A stretch of 64,000 bases of DNA from Photobacterium gaetbulicola Gung47 (GCA_000940995.1 CP005974.1:1240001-1304000); one strand, 5' to 3'; positions 51,439 through 61,460 are shown, numbered from the stretch's first letter. Notes: generated by a model not told the origin, from the sequence alone. Made by a program: numbers and translations.

Positions 51439-54111
51439 GTGAGAACATTCAATTTAAGTCTACTTGCTTCTGTAGTCGCCTTGGCGACAGCAGGTTGTGC
51501 GCCTCAATCAACAGCGACTTCGGAACAGCAACTGGTCGATATGCTAGCTGAGAATTTGGGGGTCAACTACCAGGTTGTGACCAACCACGGTGCCAACGAG
51601 GGGCTTAACTGTCGCAAGCTGGCCGCAGAGTGGGCGTCATGTGATTTGATCAACCTGACACTGACTAATAACGGCCCGGCGCTGACCAATACTGATTGGA
51701 AAATTTACTTCCACAGTATCCGCATGATTCTGGATGTTCAGAACGAACAGTTCAAAGTAACGCATATCACCGGCGATCTGCATACGTTAGAGCCAACGGA
51801 CAAGTTCCAGGGCTTCGCGGCAGGTGAGAGCGTGGTGATCCCGTATATCGGTGAATACTGGACGTTGTTCGAAAATGACTATATGCCGCGCGCCTATGTG
51901 GTAGCAGGTGACTCTGAACCGCGTACGCTGGCCAGCATGGATCACGATGATCCGGCCGCTTACCTCTCGCCAATCGATGGCGAGAACTGGAAGCGCGTAC
52001 CGACCGACAGCAATATCCTGGCGACGGCGCAATCCCGCTTTGACAAGAACAGCGATGTGGCGCTGATTGCCGAGGAAGAGCTGGCGGGGACTATCATCCC
52101 GACCCCGCTGGAAACGCGCCTGACCGGCAGCGCGGTGTCACTTGCTAACGGGATCCGGATTGATAACCAGGCAATGCCAACCCCAATGCTGGAAGCAGCA
52201 ATTGAGCGCATGGCAACCTTGGGAGTGAACAGCCAGGGCCAGTATCCGGTTAAGCTGGTGTTAGACCCGCAGAGTTTTGACCTGGCCAATAAGATCTCTG
52301 GTGCCTACCAGCTCGAAATCAACAATGGCCAAACGGTCATTACCGGTTATGACTATCAAGGTGCATTCTATGGCTTGCAGTCACTGATGTCGCTGATGGG
52401 AACCGGTACCGAGCAGATAATTCCAACCTTGGAAGTCACGGATGCGCCTCGCTTTGACTACCGTGGGGTGATGGTCGATGTCGGCCGTAACTTCCACTCG
52501 AAAAAGGCGATATTGCGTACGCTTGACCAGATGGCGGCGTACAAGCTGAACAAGTTCCATTTCCACCTGACAGACGATGAAGGCTGGCGTATCGAGATCC
52601 CGGGCTTGCCTGAGCTAACGGACATCGGTGGCCAGCGCTGCCATGACTTGTCAGAAACCTCTTGTCTGTTGCCGCAGCTGGGCTCGGGACCGGATAGCAA
52701 TAACTTCGGTTCGGGTTTCTATAGCAAGCAGGACTATCTTGAGATCTTGGAATATGCCAAAGCGCGCGGTATTGAGGTGATCCCGGAAATTGATATGCCG
52801 GCCCACTCACGCGCAGCGGTTGTTGCGATGGAAGCGCGCTACCAGCGCCTGGCGGCAGAGGGCAATTTGGCGGCGGCTAACCAGTACCGTCTGATGGATC
52901 CGCAAGATACCTCCAATGTCACCACGGTGCAGTTCTACGACAAGCGCAGCTTCATCAACCCATGTATGGATTCTTCGCTGAACTTTGTCGACAAGGTGAT
53001 CACTGAAATGGCGGCGATGCACCAGCAAGCGGGCATGCCGTTGAACACTTGGCATTTCGGCGGTGACGAAGCCAAGAACATCAAACTAGGAGCCGGTTTC
53101 CAGGATATCAATGCGACCGACAAGGTCGAGTGGAAAGGCGATTTGGACTTGTCAAAGCAAGACCAGCCGTTTGCCAAATCGCCAATGTGCCAGCAGGCCA
53201 TTGCCGATGGTGTGGTGTCGGATTACGCGCACCTGCCAAGCTATTTTGCCGAGAAGGTCAGCAAGGTGGTGGCAGGGAAGGGCATTGCGAACTTCCAGGC
53301 CTGGCAGGATGGCCTGAAGTATTCTGAGGACGCCAATGCGTTTGCCACCGATAATGTCCGAGTCAACTTCTGGGATGTACTTTACTGGGGCGGCGGTGCT
53401 TCGGCTTACGACTGGGCTGCGAAGGGCTATGATCTGATTGTTTCGAACCCGGATTATGTCTACATGGATATGCCTTACGAAGTGGATCCGCAAGAGCGGG
53501 GCTACTACTGGGCAACCCGGGCAACTGATACCCGCAAGATGTTCGGCTTTGCGCCGGAAAACTTGCCGCAGAATGCCGAAACCTCGGTGGATCGCGACGG
53601 TAATGGCTTTGCCAGCAAGGGGACAGCCAAGTTTGATGGCTTCCATGGCATGTCTGCCCAGCTATGGAGTGAAACAGTTCGCACCGACGAGCAGTATGAA
53701 TACATGGTTTTCCCACGGCTGCTGGCGGCGGCAGAGCGTGCTTGGCACCGGGCCAGCTGGGAGCGTGACTACCAGCCGGGTGTGGAGTACAGTCAGGCGA
53801 CTCAGTATGTCGACAAGGTCTCACGGCATCGCGATTGGGCACGTTTTGCCAACCTGCTGGGGCAGCGCGAGCTTGCCAAGCTTGATGCGGCAGGGATCCA
53901 GTACCGGGTACCGGTACCGGGAGCCAAGGTCGAGGCGGGTGTGCTGCATATGAACGTCAGCATGCCGGGCCTGGTACTGCAGTATTCGACCGATTCGGGC
54001 GCGACGTGGCAGGCCTATGATGCCAATCGTAAGCCGGCCGTGGCTGGTGCTGTCGAGGTCCGTGCGATCAGCGCTGACGGCCAGCGTTTTAGCCGCTCTG
54101 TAACACTGTAG
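51439..54111 (+). CDS. chb: Chitobiase, GH20 beta-N-acetylhexosaminidase lipoprotein
   Basis: An 890-residue enzyme that splits chitobiose and other GlcNAc oligomers. The signal peptide ends in a lipobox (VALATAGC), so it is likely anchored in the outer membrane. Order: N-terminal carbohydrate-binding CHB_HEX domain (about 40-200), a GH20b domain (about 240-340), the catalytic barrel (about 345-760) with LNKFHFHLTDDEGWR and the acid/base pair Asp-Glu in WHFGGDEAKN, and a C-terminal immunoglobulin-like domain. The start is GTG with AAGGAG 8 bases upstream; the frame is open 31 codons earlier. It matches Vibrio chitobiases in length (about 880). Confidence 0.93.
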   Translation: MRTFNLSLLASVVALATAGCAPQSTATSEQQLVDMLAENLGVNYQVVTNHGANEGLNCRKLAAEWASCDLINLTLTNNGPALTNTDWKIYFHSIRMILDVQNEQFKVTHITGDLHTLEPTDKFQGFAAGESVVIPYIGEYWTLFENDYMPRAYVVAGDSEPRTLASMDHDDPAAYLSPIDGENWKRVPTDSNILATAQSRFDKNSDVALIAEEELAGTIIPTPLETRLTGSAVSLANGIRIDNQAMPTPMLEAAIERMATLGVNSQGQYPVKLVLDPQSFDLANKISGAYQLEINNGQTVITGYDYQGAFYGLQSLMSLMGTGTEQIIPTLEVTDAPRFDYRGVMVDVGRNFHSKKAILRTLDQMAAYKLNKFHFHLTDDEGWRIEIPGLPELTDIGGQRCHDLSETSCLLPQLGSGPDSNNFGSGFYSKQDYLEILEYAKARGIEVIPEIDMPAHSRAAVVAMEARYQRLAAEGNLAAANQYRLMDPQDTSNVTTVQFYDKRSFINPCMDSSLNFVDKVITEMAAMHQQAGMPLNTWHFGGDEAKNIKLGAGFQDINATDKVEWKGDLDLSKQDQPFAKSPMCQQAIADGVVSDYAHLPSYFAEKVSKVVAGKGIANFQAWQDGLKYSEDANAFATDNVRVNFWDVLYWGGGASAYDWAAKGYDLIVSNPDYVYMDMPYEVDPQERGYYWATRATDTRKMFGFAPENLPQNAETSVDRDGNGFASKGTAKFDGFHGMSAQLWSETVRTDEQYEYMVFPRLLAAAERAWHRASWERDYQPGVEYSQATQYVDKVSRHRDWARFANLLGQRELAKLDAAGIQYRVPVPGAKVEAGVLHMNVSMPGLVLQYSTDSGATWQAYDANRKPAVAGAVEVRAISADGQRFSRSVTL

Positions 54112-54160
54112 TGAATATTGGCGGGGGAGCCCCCGCCTGTTTCGGCCGATTTTCTCTGAT

Positions 54161-54187
54161 ACCCCGCGCGATTGCGGGGTTTTTTTA
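54161..54187 (+). terminator. Terminator of the chitobiase gene
   Basis: ACCCCGC/GCGGGGT stem, then TTTTTTT. Confidence 0.9.
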
Positions 54188-54287
54188 TTCATATCGACAA
54201 ACAATGTACACTATTTGTTGAGTCGGCCCCTATATTTATGGATCATAGGGGACTTAAAAAATCCTGTAAGCACACGAGGTGTAATTG

Positions 54288-55952
54288 ATGAGTGAATCTG
54301 AAGCTCGTCCAACTAACTTTATCCGCCAGATCATTGATGCGGATTTAGCAAGTGGCAAACATACAAGCGTACATACCCGATTCCCGCCGGAGCCTAATGG
54401 CTACCTGCACATCGGCCATGCGAAATCTATTTGTTTGAACTTCGGTATTGCTCAGGACTACCAGGGCCAATGTAATCTTCGCTTCGATGATACTAACCCT
54501 GAGAAAGAAGACATCGAATACGTTGAGTCTATTAAGAACGATGTTAACTGGTTGGGCTTTGAGTGGAGCGGTGAGATTTGTTACTCGTCGAACTACTTCG
54601 ATAAGCTATACGGGTTTGCTATTGAATTGATTAATAAAGGCTTAGCGTATGTTGATGAGCTAAGTCCAGAGCAGATGCGCGAATACCGTGGCACCCTTAC
54701 CGAAGCCGGTAAGCACAGCCCATACCGTGATCGCAGCGTAGAAGAAAACCTTGAGCTGTTCGAAAAAATGAAGAACGGCGAGGTGGAAGAAGGCAAGATG
54801 TGTCTTCGTGCTAAAATCGATATGTCTTCACCATTTATGGTGATGCGTGATCCGGTCATCTACCGTGTCCGTTTTGCGACTCACCACCAGACCGGTGACA
54901 AGTGGTGCATCTACCCGATGTACGATTTCACCCACTGTATTTCCGATGCGCTGGAGGGCATTACGCACTCTATCTGTACGTTGGAGTTCATGGACAACCG
55001 CCGTCTGTACGACTGGGTACTGGATAACATCACGATTGATTGCCAGCCGCGCCAGTACGAGTTCAGCCGCCTGAACCTGGAATACACGGTGATGTCCAAG
55101 CGCAAGCTTAACCAGCTGGTGACCGAGAACTTGGTTAACGGTTGGGATGACCCACGTATGCCGACTATCTCTGGCCTACGTCGCCGTGGCTTCACGCCGG
55201 CATCAATCCGTGAGTTCTGTAAGCGTATCGGTGTCACCAAGCAAGACAACACCATCGAGATGAGCTCGCTGGAATCTTGCATTCGTGATGATCTGAACGA
55301 GAACGCACCACGAGCGATGGCTGTGCTGGATCCGGTCAAGGTTGTGATCGAAAACTTCGATGGCGATGCTGAAATGCTGGACGTGGCAAACCACCCGAAC
55401 AAGCCAGAGATGGGCAGCCGCCAAGTACCGTTCACCCGTGAACTGTACATCGAGTGCGAGGACTTCCGCGAAGAAGCGAACAAGAAGTACAAGCGTCTGG
55501 TACTGGGTAAAGAAGTCCGTTTGCGTGGCGCATACGTGATCAAGGCTGAACGTATCGAGAAAGACGAAGACGGTAATATTACGACTATCTTCTGTACTTA
55601 CGATAACGAAACCCTAGGCAAGAACCCTGCCGATGGCCGCAAGGTAAAAGGCGTGATCCACTGGGTATCTGCCGAGCAGGGTGTTCCGGCTGAAATCCGT
55701 TTGTACGACCGTCTATTCACGGTGCCAAACCCTGGCGCAGCCGATGATTTCGTTTCTGTTATTAACCCTGAATCACTGACTGTGATGAATGGGGTTGTTG
55801 AGCCTTCATTGGTTAACGCCGAAGCGGAGAAAGCGTTCCAGTTTGAGCGTATGGGTTACTTTTGTGCGGACAGCAAAGACTCCTCGAAAGAGAAGCTGGT
55901 CTTTAACCGCACCGTTGGTCTGCGCGATACTTGGGCAAAAATTGGCGACTAA
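54288..55952 (+). CDS. glnS: Glutaminyl-tRNA synthetase
   Basis: A 554-residue class I aminoacyl-tRNA synthetase. HIGH-type motif is HIGHAKSI (in FPPEPNGYLHIGHAKSICLN), the KMSKS-type motif is VMSKRKL, and the anticodon-binding beta-barrel (about 340-545) is complete. ACGAGGT lies 8 bases before ATG. Essential housekeeping gene; codon bias is strong. Confidence 0.97.
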   Translation: MSESEARPTNFIRQIIDADLASGKHTSVHTRFPPEPNGYLHIGHAKSICLNFGIAQDYQGQCNLRFDDTNPEKEDIEYVESIKNDVNWLGFEWSGEICYSSNYFDKLYGFAIELINKGLAYVDELSPEQMREYRGTLTEAGKHSPYRDRSVEENLELFEKMKNGEVEEGKMCLRAKIDMSSPFMVMRDPVIYRVRFATHHQTGDKWCIYPMYDFTHCISDALEGITHSICTLEFMDNRRLYDWVLDNITIDCQPRQYEFSRLNLEYTVMSKRKLNQLVTENLVNGWDDPRMPTISGLRRRGFTPASIREFCKRIGVTKQDNTIEMSSLESCIRDDLNENAPRAMAVLDPVKVVIENFDGDAEMLDVANHPNKPEMGSRQVPFTRELYIECEDFREEANKKYKRLVLGKEVRLRGAYVIKAERIEKDEDGNITTIFCTYDNETLGKNPADGRKVKGVIHWVSAEQGVPAEIRLYDRLFTVPNPGAADDFVSVINPESLTVMNGVVEPSLVNAEAEKAFQFERMGYFCADSKDSSKEKLVFNRTVGLRDTWAKIGD

Positions 55953-55973
55953 GCCGGTATTAGCCCGATATGA

Positions 55974-56001
55974 AAAAACCAGCCTGCGGGCTGGTTTTTT
56001 T
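55974..56001 (+). terminator. Terminator of glnS
   Basis: AAAAACCAGCC-TGCG-GGCTGGTTTTTTT. Confidence 0.93.
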
Positions 56002-56083
56002 ATGTTGTCCAACAAGAACAGATAGGCTGATTGAGTGGCCAAGTGTTGAGCTCCTGGCCTTATTGTTTTTTACTTGGGCCTAA

Positions 56084-56530
56084 TTATTTTTTGTCGTGCA
56101 AGGTGTCGTCTTCTTGGCAGTTGCCTTCCATACAGTGACCATATAGGTACAGGCTGTGGTTGGTTAGGCGAACGTTGAAGCTAGAAGCGATTTCTTTTTG
56201 ACGTTCTTCGATAATTTCGTCAGAGAACTCAATAACTTTGCCACAGTCAAGGCAAACCAAGTGATCATGGTGATGCTGTGTCGCGAGTTCGAACACAGAC
56301 TTACCACCTTCAAAATGGTGGCGCGTTACAATGCCGGCATCGTCGAATTGGTTCAAAACGCGGTATACCGTCGCCAAGCCAATTTCTTCACCGATATCGA
56401 TCAGCTTCTTGTACAAATCTTCAGCACTGATATGCTGGCAATCCGGCTGTTGTAGCACTTCCAGAATCTTAAGGCGTGGAAGGGTTACTTTCAGGCCAGC
56501 TTGTTTTAGTGCGTGATTGTTATCTGACAT
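56084..56530 (-). CDS. fur: Ferric uptake regulator Fur
   Basis: A 148-residue iron-responsive repressor. The N-terminal winged helix covers about residues 1-82 (LKQAGLKVTLPRLKILEVLQ, GLATVYRVLNQFDDAG). The metal-site region is HHHDHLVCLDCGKVIEF, and the C-terminal CMEGNC gives a second cysteine pair for structural zinc. It binds Fe(II) and blocks iron-uptake genes. Converges with glnS. The leader (56531-56738) is shared with the divergent hotdog gene; no clear Fur box was seen in it. Confidence 0.97.
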   Translation of the reverse strand: MSDNNHALKQAGLKVTLPRLKILEVLQQPDCQHISAEDLYKKLIDIGEEIGLATVYRVLNQFDDAGIVTRHHFEGGKSVFELATQHHHDHLVCLDCGKVIEFSDEIIEERQKEIASSFNVRLTNHSLYLYGHCMEGNCQEDDTLHDKK

Positions 56531-56738
56531 TGGAGTTTCCTATTGGCTACCCGCACCCTCATGATACGGTAGTCTTTCTCTTCTTACCTCATTATAAGTG
56601 ACCACAAGGTAACAATAAACCTTAAAACGGGTCAATCTTGCTGATATCTAACTTTTCTTTTTGTTGCCTGGATGTTGTCAAAATGTACGGTGGCGAGTTA
56701 GGATTGACTCATCGTACCTGCCATGAGGGAATATTGCC

Positions 56739-57257
56739 GTGTATCGATTCTTCCGGCCGCCAATCGTCAAGTTTGCCCTGAATATGTGGCCTCCTTTTTG
56801 GGGGGCGGGAATACGTATTGTCCGTATTTCTGAGGATTTTCGCCAAGTGAGGATCCAGCTAAAGTTAAAATGGTGGAATAAAAATGCTAATCGTACTCAA
56901 TACGGAGGGAGCATTTTTTCGCTGACCGATCCGGTGTATGCATTGATGCTGATAGGGATCCTCGGAAAAGAATATTTTATCTGGGATAAGCAGGCCGAAA
57001 TTCACTATCTCAAGCCCGGCAATACGGATCTGTTTGCCGACTTTTTGATCAGCGAAGATCAGCTCGGACAGATCATGGCTGCGACGGCTTGTGGGGACAA
57101 ATACTTCCCTGAGTTTGTGGTACAGGTGAAAAATACCCAAGGGGAAGTGGTGTCACAGGTGAAGCGGGTATTGTATGTCCGTAAAAAGCCACAGTATCGT
57201 GCAACTTGCGAGGATGGTGACAAGGATACGCTTGAGGGCGCGCGGGCGATAACCTAA
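56739..57257 (+). CDS. DUF4442 hotdog-fold protein
   Basis: A 172-residue protein of the DUF4442 family, a thioesterase-like hotdog fold. Recognisable parts are VRISEDFRQVRIQLKLKWWN, the conserved GGSIFSLTDPVYALM helix and VKRVLYVRKK. Catalytic activity is not shown for the family; an acyl-CoA or acyl-ACP substrate is only inferred from the fold. GTG start with a GAGGG ribosome site. Divergent from fur. Confidence 0.8.
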   Translation: MYRFFRPPIVKFALNMWPPFWGAGIRIVRISEDFRQVRIQLKLKWWNKNANRTQYGGSIFSLTDPVYALMLIGILGKEYFIWDKQAEIHYLKPGNTDLFADFLISEDQLGQIMAATACGDKYFPEFVVQVKNTQGEVVSQVKRVLYVRKKPQYRATCEDGDKDTLEGARAIT

Positions 57258-57267
57258 CTAATAATAA

Positions 57268-57297
57268 ATAAAAAATGCCGGGCATAAAGCCCGGCAT
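57268..57297 (-). terminator. Terminator of fldA
   Basis: ATGCCGGGC-ATAAA-GCCCGGCAT; on the minus strand followed by TTTTTTATTT. Confidence 0.88.
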
Positions 57298-57321
57298 GTC
57301 GGTTTCTCACTGTTGGGATGA

Positions 57322-57849
57322 TCAGTCATCTAGCTCGGCTAGGCACATTTCATCATACACCTGGTTAACCCACTTCTGAACTCGCTCTTCTGTCAGTTCA
57401 GGCTGGCGGTCTTCGTCGACACACAGGCCAACAAAGTGATTGTCATCGACTAGGGCTTTTGACGCTTCGAATTCAAAGCCTTCGGTAGAGAAGTGGCCAA
57501 CGATTGTCGCGCCACGGCCTTCGACGATTTCACGTACCGTGCCCATTGCGTCACAGAAATACTCAGCGTAGTCTTCCTGATCACCACAACCAAAGATAGC
57601 AACCAGTTTGGTGGAGAAGTCGATTTGCTCCAGCTCAGGGAAGAAGTCATCCCAGTCACACTGTGCTTCACCGTAGTACCAAGTTGGGATACCTAGCAAC
57701 AGTAGGTCAAAGTTATCGATATCTTCTTTGCTACATTTCGCGATATCTTTGACTTCAACTAGCTTTTTGCCCAGTTGTTTCTGGATCATTTTAGCGACCG
57801 CTTCTGTGTTACCAGTGTCGCTACCAAAGAAGAGTCCTACACTTGCCAT
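57322..57849 (-). CDS. fldA: Flavodoxin FldA
   Basis: A 175-residue long-chain flavodoxin, a low-potential electron carrier that binds FMN. The phosphate loop is FGSDTGNTEA (about residues 8-17), the isoalloxazine loops are IPTWYYGEAQCDW and GCGDQEDYAEYF. In many relatives it is controlled by Fur/SoxS and lies beside fur, as here. Confidence 0.95.
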   Translation of the reverse strand: MASVGLFFGSDTGNTEAVAKMIQKQLGKKLVEVKDIAKCSKEDIDNFDLLLLGIPTWYYGEAQCDWDDFFPELEQIDFSTKLVAIFGCGDQEDYAEYFCDAMGTVREIVEGRGATIVGHFSTEGFEFEASKALVDDNHFVGLCVDEDRQPELTEERVQKWVNQVYDEMCLAELDD

Positions 57850-58002
57850 AGTAGAAATTACCCGTTATTAATGTTGACCGTTAGCCTACTTGCCAACGAT
57901 AGAAATAGCCTTGTCAGGAGTATACCCTGACGGTCGGTGATCGCGGAAGGTAAAGTCAGCTTACGGCTGCTTTTGGCAATCACAAACAGTATTCGTTCAG
58001 TT

Positions 58003-58224
58003 TTAGCCGATGCCTGCGCCTTCCCAGCTGATTTGGATTAGGCCTTTGGTGATAAATCCGGCACATCCAAGGAAAAGTACCAGCCAGACGATTTTTCGGC
58101 CGAAAGGTGGAACATCACCTTGTTTTAGCACATCTTTGATGGCCATGCCGATAAAGAAAAATATCGCGGCAAAGAGCAAATCCAGCCCAATAGATTCAAG
58201 CAAATCCATATGCTCGTACAACAT
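58003..58224 (-). CDS. DUF2788 small membrane protein
   Basis: A 73-residue protein with two membrane helices (LDLLFAAIFFFIGMAIK and KIVWLVLFLGCAGFITKGLI) and a short cytoplasmic loop with GDVPPFGRK. It belongs to the DUF2788 family, placed between fldA and ybfF in other Vibrionaceae. Function unknown. A strong AAGGAGACACTA site sets the start. Confidence 0.83.
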   Translation of the reverse strand: MLYEHMDLLESIGLDLLFAAIFFFIGMAIKDVLKQGDVPPFGRKIVWLVLFLGCAGFITKGLIQISWEGAGIG

Positions 58225-58295
58225 TAGTGTCTCCTTTCCACATTATCGTCATTTTTGAGCTAGACGCGCACTATACCATAGACGAGGCCTGCCTG

Positions 58296-59069
58296 TTAAC
58301 GCTCAGCAGCTAGCAGGAAGTTCAAAATGATGCGATTGACCGTTTCAGGTTTTTCTGCATGCAACCAATGCCCAGTATTGGCGACCAGATGGGCCTTGGC
58401 ATTGGGGAACTGCTGCCCGATCGCACTGCGGTGCTCGGGCAGGATATATTCTGAGTTCTGGCCTTTGATGAACAAGGTTTTGCCGGTAAACGGGGAGATA
58501 TCCTGCCAGCCCATGATGGTATCGTAATTGGCGATCAGCCCTTCGACATTAAAGCGCCAGTCGAATTGCCCGTTGTCTTGCTTGGCGAAAGATTTTAGCA
58601 GGAACTGGCGTACGCCGGGCTCGAGCACGTGTTTGGCCAGCAGTGGCTCGGCGTCGCTGCGCTTGCTGACGGTGTGGCGGGAGACTTCGCGCAGGCCGTT
58701 GAAGACATTCTGGTGGCGGTGGACATGATAATGGACCGGGGCCATATCCAATACCAGTAGGTGGTTGATACGGGCAGCGGCGAGCTCGGTTGCTGCCATT
58801 GCCACCTTGCCGCCCATAGAATGACCAATTAGCGAGAAGCGTTCGATGTCGAGCTGGTCGACAACCGCAAGGACATCTTGCGCCATTTCGCGATAGGTAA
58901 AGTGAGCACTGTGCGGGGAGCGGCCATGGTTGCGCAGATCGACGCTGATCACTTTATATTTATCTTTCAATGATCTGGCCATCAGGCCAAGGTTGTCGGC
59001 ACTGCCGAACAGGCCGTGGATCAAGACGATCGCATCGCCCTGGCCATCGACTTGGTAATGAAGATTCAC
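58296..59069 (-). CDS. ybfF: YbfF alpha/beta-hydrolase esterase
   Basis: A 257-residue serine esterase. The oxyanion region is LIHGLFGSADNLG, the nucleophile elbow is GHSMGGK (Ser near residue 90), and the late TGHWLHAEKPE supplies the catalytic His. E. coli YbfF hydrolyses palmitoyl-CoA and malonyl-CoA. Divergent from seqA. Confidence 0.93.
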   Translation of the reverse strand: MNLHYQVDGQGDAIVLIHGLFGSADNLGLMARSLKDKYKVISVDLRNHGRSPHSAHFTYREMAQDVLAVVDQLDIERFSLIGHSMGGKVAMAATELAAARINHLLVLDMAPVHYHVHRHQNVFNGLREVSRHTVSKRSDAEPLLAKHVLEPGVRQFLLKSFAKQDNGQFDWRFNVEGLIANYDTIMGWQDISPFTGKTLFIKGQNSEYILPEHRSAIGQQFPNAKAHLVANTGHWLHAEKPETVNRIILNFLLAAER

Positions 59070-59159
59070 TGACTATTTTCTCTTGTAGTTAACGCTTTAC
59101 CGTAGAGTATAACCTCGGATCACGTTATAATCCCTCGGTGATTTTTAAACGGAACGATA

Positions 59160-59723
59160 ATGAACACTACGATGAAGACTATTGAGGTAGACGAAGAGCT
59201 ATATCGTTATATCGCGAGCCAGACCCAGCACATTGGTGAAAGTGCTTCGGACATCCTGCGCCGCTTGCTGATGATGCCTGATCAATCTGTAGCTACCTTG
59301 CAGCATGAGGTGGTGATGCCGGTACGTCCGAAAGGCGTAGTGGTGAGCAAAGATGCGGGCAACGTGGTCCCAAATACCGATCGCGTAAAAGAAATGCGCT
59401 CATTGTTGATTTCTGACGAGTTTGCTGCCCAGGAAAAAGCGATTGGCCGATTTATGCTGGTATTAACCTCGCTTTATCGTATTGATCCTCAAGGTTTCTC
59501 TGAAGCGGCTGCTATTAAGGGGCGTACCCGCATTTACTTCGCCGACACTGAAGAGAAACTGCTGGCTAGTGGCAAGACGACCAAGCCTAAGCAGATTCCG
59601 AATACGCCTTTCTGGGTGATCACGAACACGAATACTGATCGTAAACGCCAGATGGTTGAGCAGCTGATGGTCAAGATGAGCTTTGGCGCCGATATCATTG
59701 AAAAAGTTTGCGGTGAAATTTAA
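59160..59723 (+). CDS. seqA: Negative regulator of replication initiation SeqA
   Basis: A 187-residue protein that binds hemimethylated GATC and delays re-initiation at oriC. The N-terminal oligomerisation part MKTIEVDEELYRYIASQTQH begins after four extra residues; the C-terminal DNA-binding domain (about 70-187) has GRTRIYFADTEEKLLASGKT and PFWVITNTNTDRKRQM. GGAACGATA before the first ATG supports this start. It lies next to pgm, as in E. coli. Confidence 0.95.
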   Translation: MNTTMKTIEVDEELYRYIASQTQHIGESASDILRRLLMMPDQSVATLQHEVVMPVRPKGVVVSKDAGNVVPNTDRVKEMRSLLISDEFAAQEKAIGRFMLVLTSLYRIDPQGFSEAAAIKGRTRIYFADTEEKLLASGKTTKPKQIPNTPFWVITNTNTDRKRQMVEQLMVKMSFGADIIEKVCGEI

Positions 59724-59761
59724 CCGGCATATGCCAAATTAGTTTTTACAAGGATACGTTA

Positions 59762-61408
59762 ATGGCTATTCATCCTCGTGCGGGGCAGCGCGCCCAGCAA
59801 GAAGATATGCACAATATTCCAGCGTTGGTGGCAAATTATTTCCTGATTGAGCCAAGTGCTCAAAACCCGCAGCAGAAGGTTGCTTTCGGCACCTCTGGTC
59901 ACCGCGGAACCGCCGACAAAGGGACGTTTAACCAGCACCATATCTGGGCGATTGCCCAGGCCGTGGCTGAAGTTCGAGCTGCCAATGGCGTAACTGGCCC
60001 ACTTTTCCTGGGTAAAGATACCCATGCCCTGTCGGAGCCGGCGTTCACTTCGACGCTTGAAGTCTTAGTGGCGAATGGTGTTCAGGTCGTGATCCAGCAG
60101 GATCGTGGCTATACCCCAACACCGGGTGTATCGCATGCAATTTTGTGCCACAACAAAGCGCATGATGCTAAGGCTGACGGCATTGTTATCACGCCGTCGC
60201 ACAACCCACCGCAAGACGGCGGGATCAAGTACAACCCGGTCCACGGCGGCCCGGCGGAAGGTGCGCTCACTACTGCGATTGAAACTCGCGCTAATGAGAT
60301 CATTGCTGCGGGTATGGCGGGCGTTAAGCGCGTTTCAATTGAAGAGGCTTTTGCGAGCGACTTAGTTGAAGAGCGTGAATTGGTTGCACCGTATGTTGAC
60401 GATCTGGTTAATGTCATCGATATGGCAGCTATCCAGAAAGCCAACCTGAAAATTGGTGTCGATCCGCTGGGTGGTTCTGGTATCGAGTACTGGCGTCAGA
60501 TCGCCGCCCATTACGGCCTGGATCTAACGCTGGTGGATGAGTCTATCGACCCGTCCTTCCGTTTTATGTCGCTGGACAAAGACGGTGTGGTTCGTATGGA
60601 CTGCTCGTCGCCTTACGCGATGGCTGGCCTGCTGGCGCACAAAGACAAGTACGACTTGGCTTTCGGTAACGACCCAGATTACGACCGTCACGGTATCGTA
60701 ACGCCTGCGGGTTTGATGAACCCGAACCACTTCCTAGCGGTATGTATTGATTACCTATATCGCCACCGTCCAGATTGGGCACAGCAAGTGGCAGTAGGTA
60801 AGACTCTGGTATCTAGCGCGCTGATTGACCGTGTTGTTGCTGATCTGGGCCGTGAACTGTGTGAAGTACCGGTTGGTTTCAAATGGTTTGTTGATGGTCT
60901 TTACAGCGGTGAGCTTGGCTTCGGCGGTGAAGAAAGTGCAGGCGCTTCTTTCCTCCGCATGGACGGTACGCCTTGGTCAACTGACAAAGACGGTATCCTG
61001 CTTTGCCTCGTGGCTGCTGAAATCACAGCAGTAACGGGTAAAAACCCACAGCAGTACTACGAAGAGCTGGCTGCTAAGCACGGTGCTTCTGAGTACAACC
61101 GCCTACAAGCAGTGGCTAACGGTGAGCAGAAAGCAGTACTTAGCAAGCTGTCTCCTGAGATGGTGGCAGCTGAAACGCTGGCTGGTGATGCGATCACTGC
61201 ACGCTTGACCCATGCGCCGGGCAACGGTGCTGCGATCGGTGGCCTGAAAGTAACCACGGAAAACGGTTGGTTTGCTGCGCGTCCATCGGGCACAGAAGAT
61301 ATCTACAAGATCTACTGCGAGAGCTTCAAGGGTAAAGAGCATTTGGCCTTGATTGAGAAAGAAGCACAGGAAATTGTCAGCAAGGTATTTGCCGACGCTG
61401 GCCTGTAG
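59762..61408 (+). CDS. pgm: Phosphoglucomutase
   Basis: A 548-residue enzyme that exchanges glucose-1-P and glucose-6-P. Active-site serine is in VITPSHNPPQDGG (about residue 145), the metal loop is NDPDYDRHG, the sugar-binding loop is GGEESAGASF and the phosphate-binding loop is RPSGTEDIYK. Follows seqA by 38 bases. Confidence 0.97.
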   Translation: MAIHPRAGQRAQQEDMHNIPALVANYFLIEPSAQNPQQKVAFGTSGHRGTADKGTFNQHHIWAIAQAVAEVRAANGVTGPLFLGKDTHALSEPAFTSTLEVLVANGVQVVIQQDRGYTPTPGVSHAILCHNKAHDAKADGIVITPSHNPPQDGGIKYNPVHGGPAEGALTTAIETRANEIIAAGMAGVKRVSIEEAFASDLVEERELVAPYVDDLVNVIDMAAIQKANLKIGVDPLGGSGIEYWRQIAAHYGLDLTLVDESIDPSFRFMSLDKDGVVRMDCSSPYAMAGLLAHKDKYDLAFGNDPDYDRHGIVTPAGLMNPNHFLAVCIDYLYRHRPDWAQQVAVGKTLVSSALIDRVVADLGRELCEVPVGFKWFVDGLYSGELGFGGEESAGASFLRMDGTPWSTDKDGILLCLVAAEITAVTGKNPQQYYEELAAKHGASEYNRLQAVANGEQKAVLSKLSPEMVAAETLAGDAITARLTHAPGNGAAIGGLKVTTENGWFAARPSGTEDIYKIYCESFKGKEHLALIEKEAQEIVSKVFADAGL

Positions 61409-61430
61409 CCTCTCGAGATTGATTGTGAAA

Positions 61431-61460
61431 ACGCCCGCTTATAACAGCGGGCGTTTTTTT
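61431..61460 (+). terminator. Terminator of pgm
   Basis: ACGCCCGCT/AGCGGGCGT, then TTTTTT. Its end overlaps the last codon of the converging DUF1853 gene. Confidence 0.9.

Noticed and set aside
53152..53646. A 164-codon antisense frame inside the chitobiase gene
   Set aside because: Shadow of the GH20 coding sequence; product resembles nothing.
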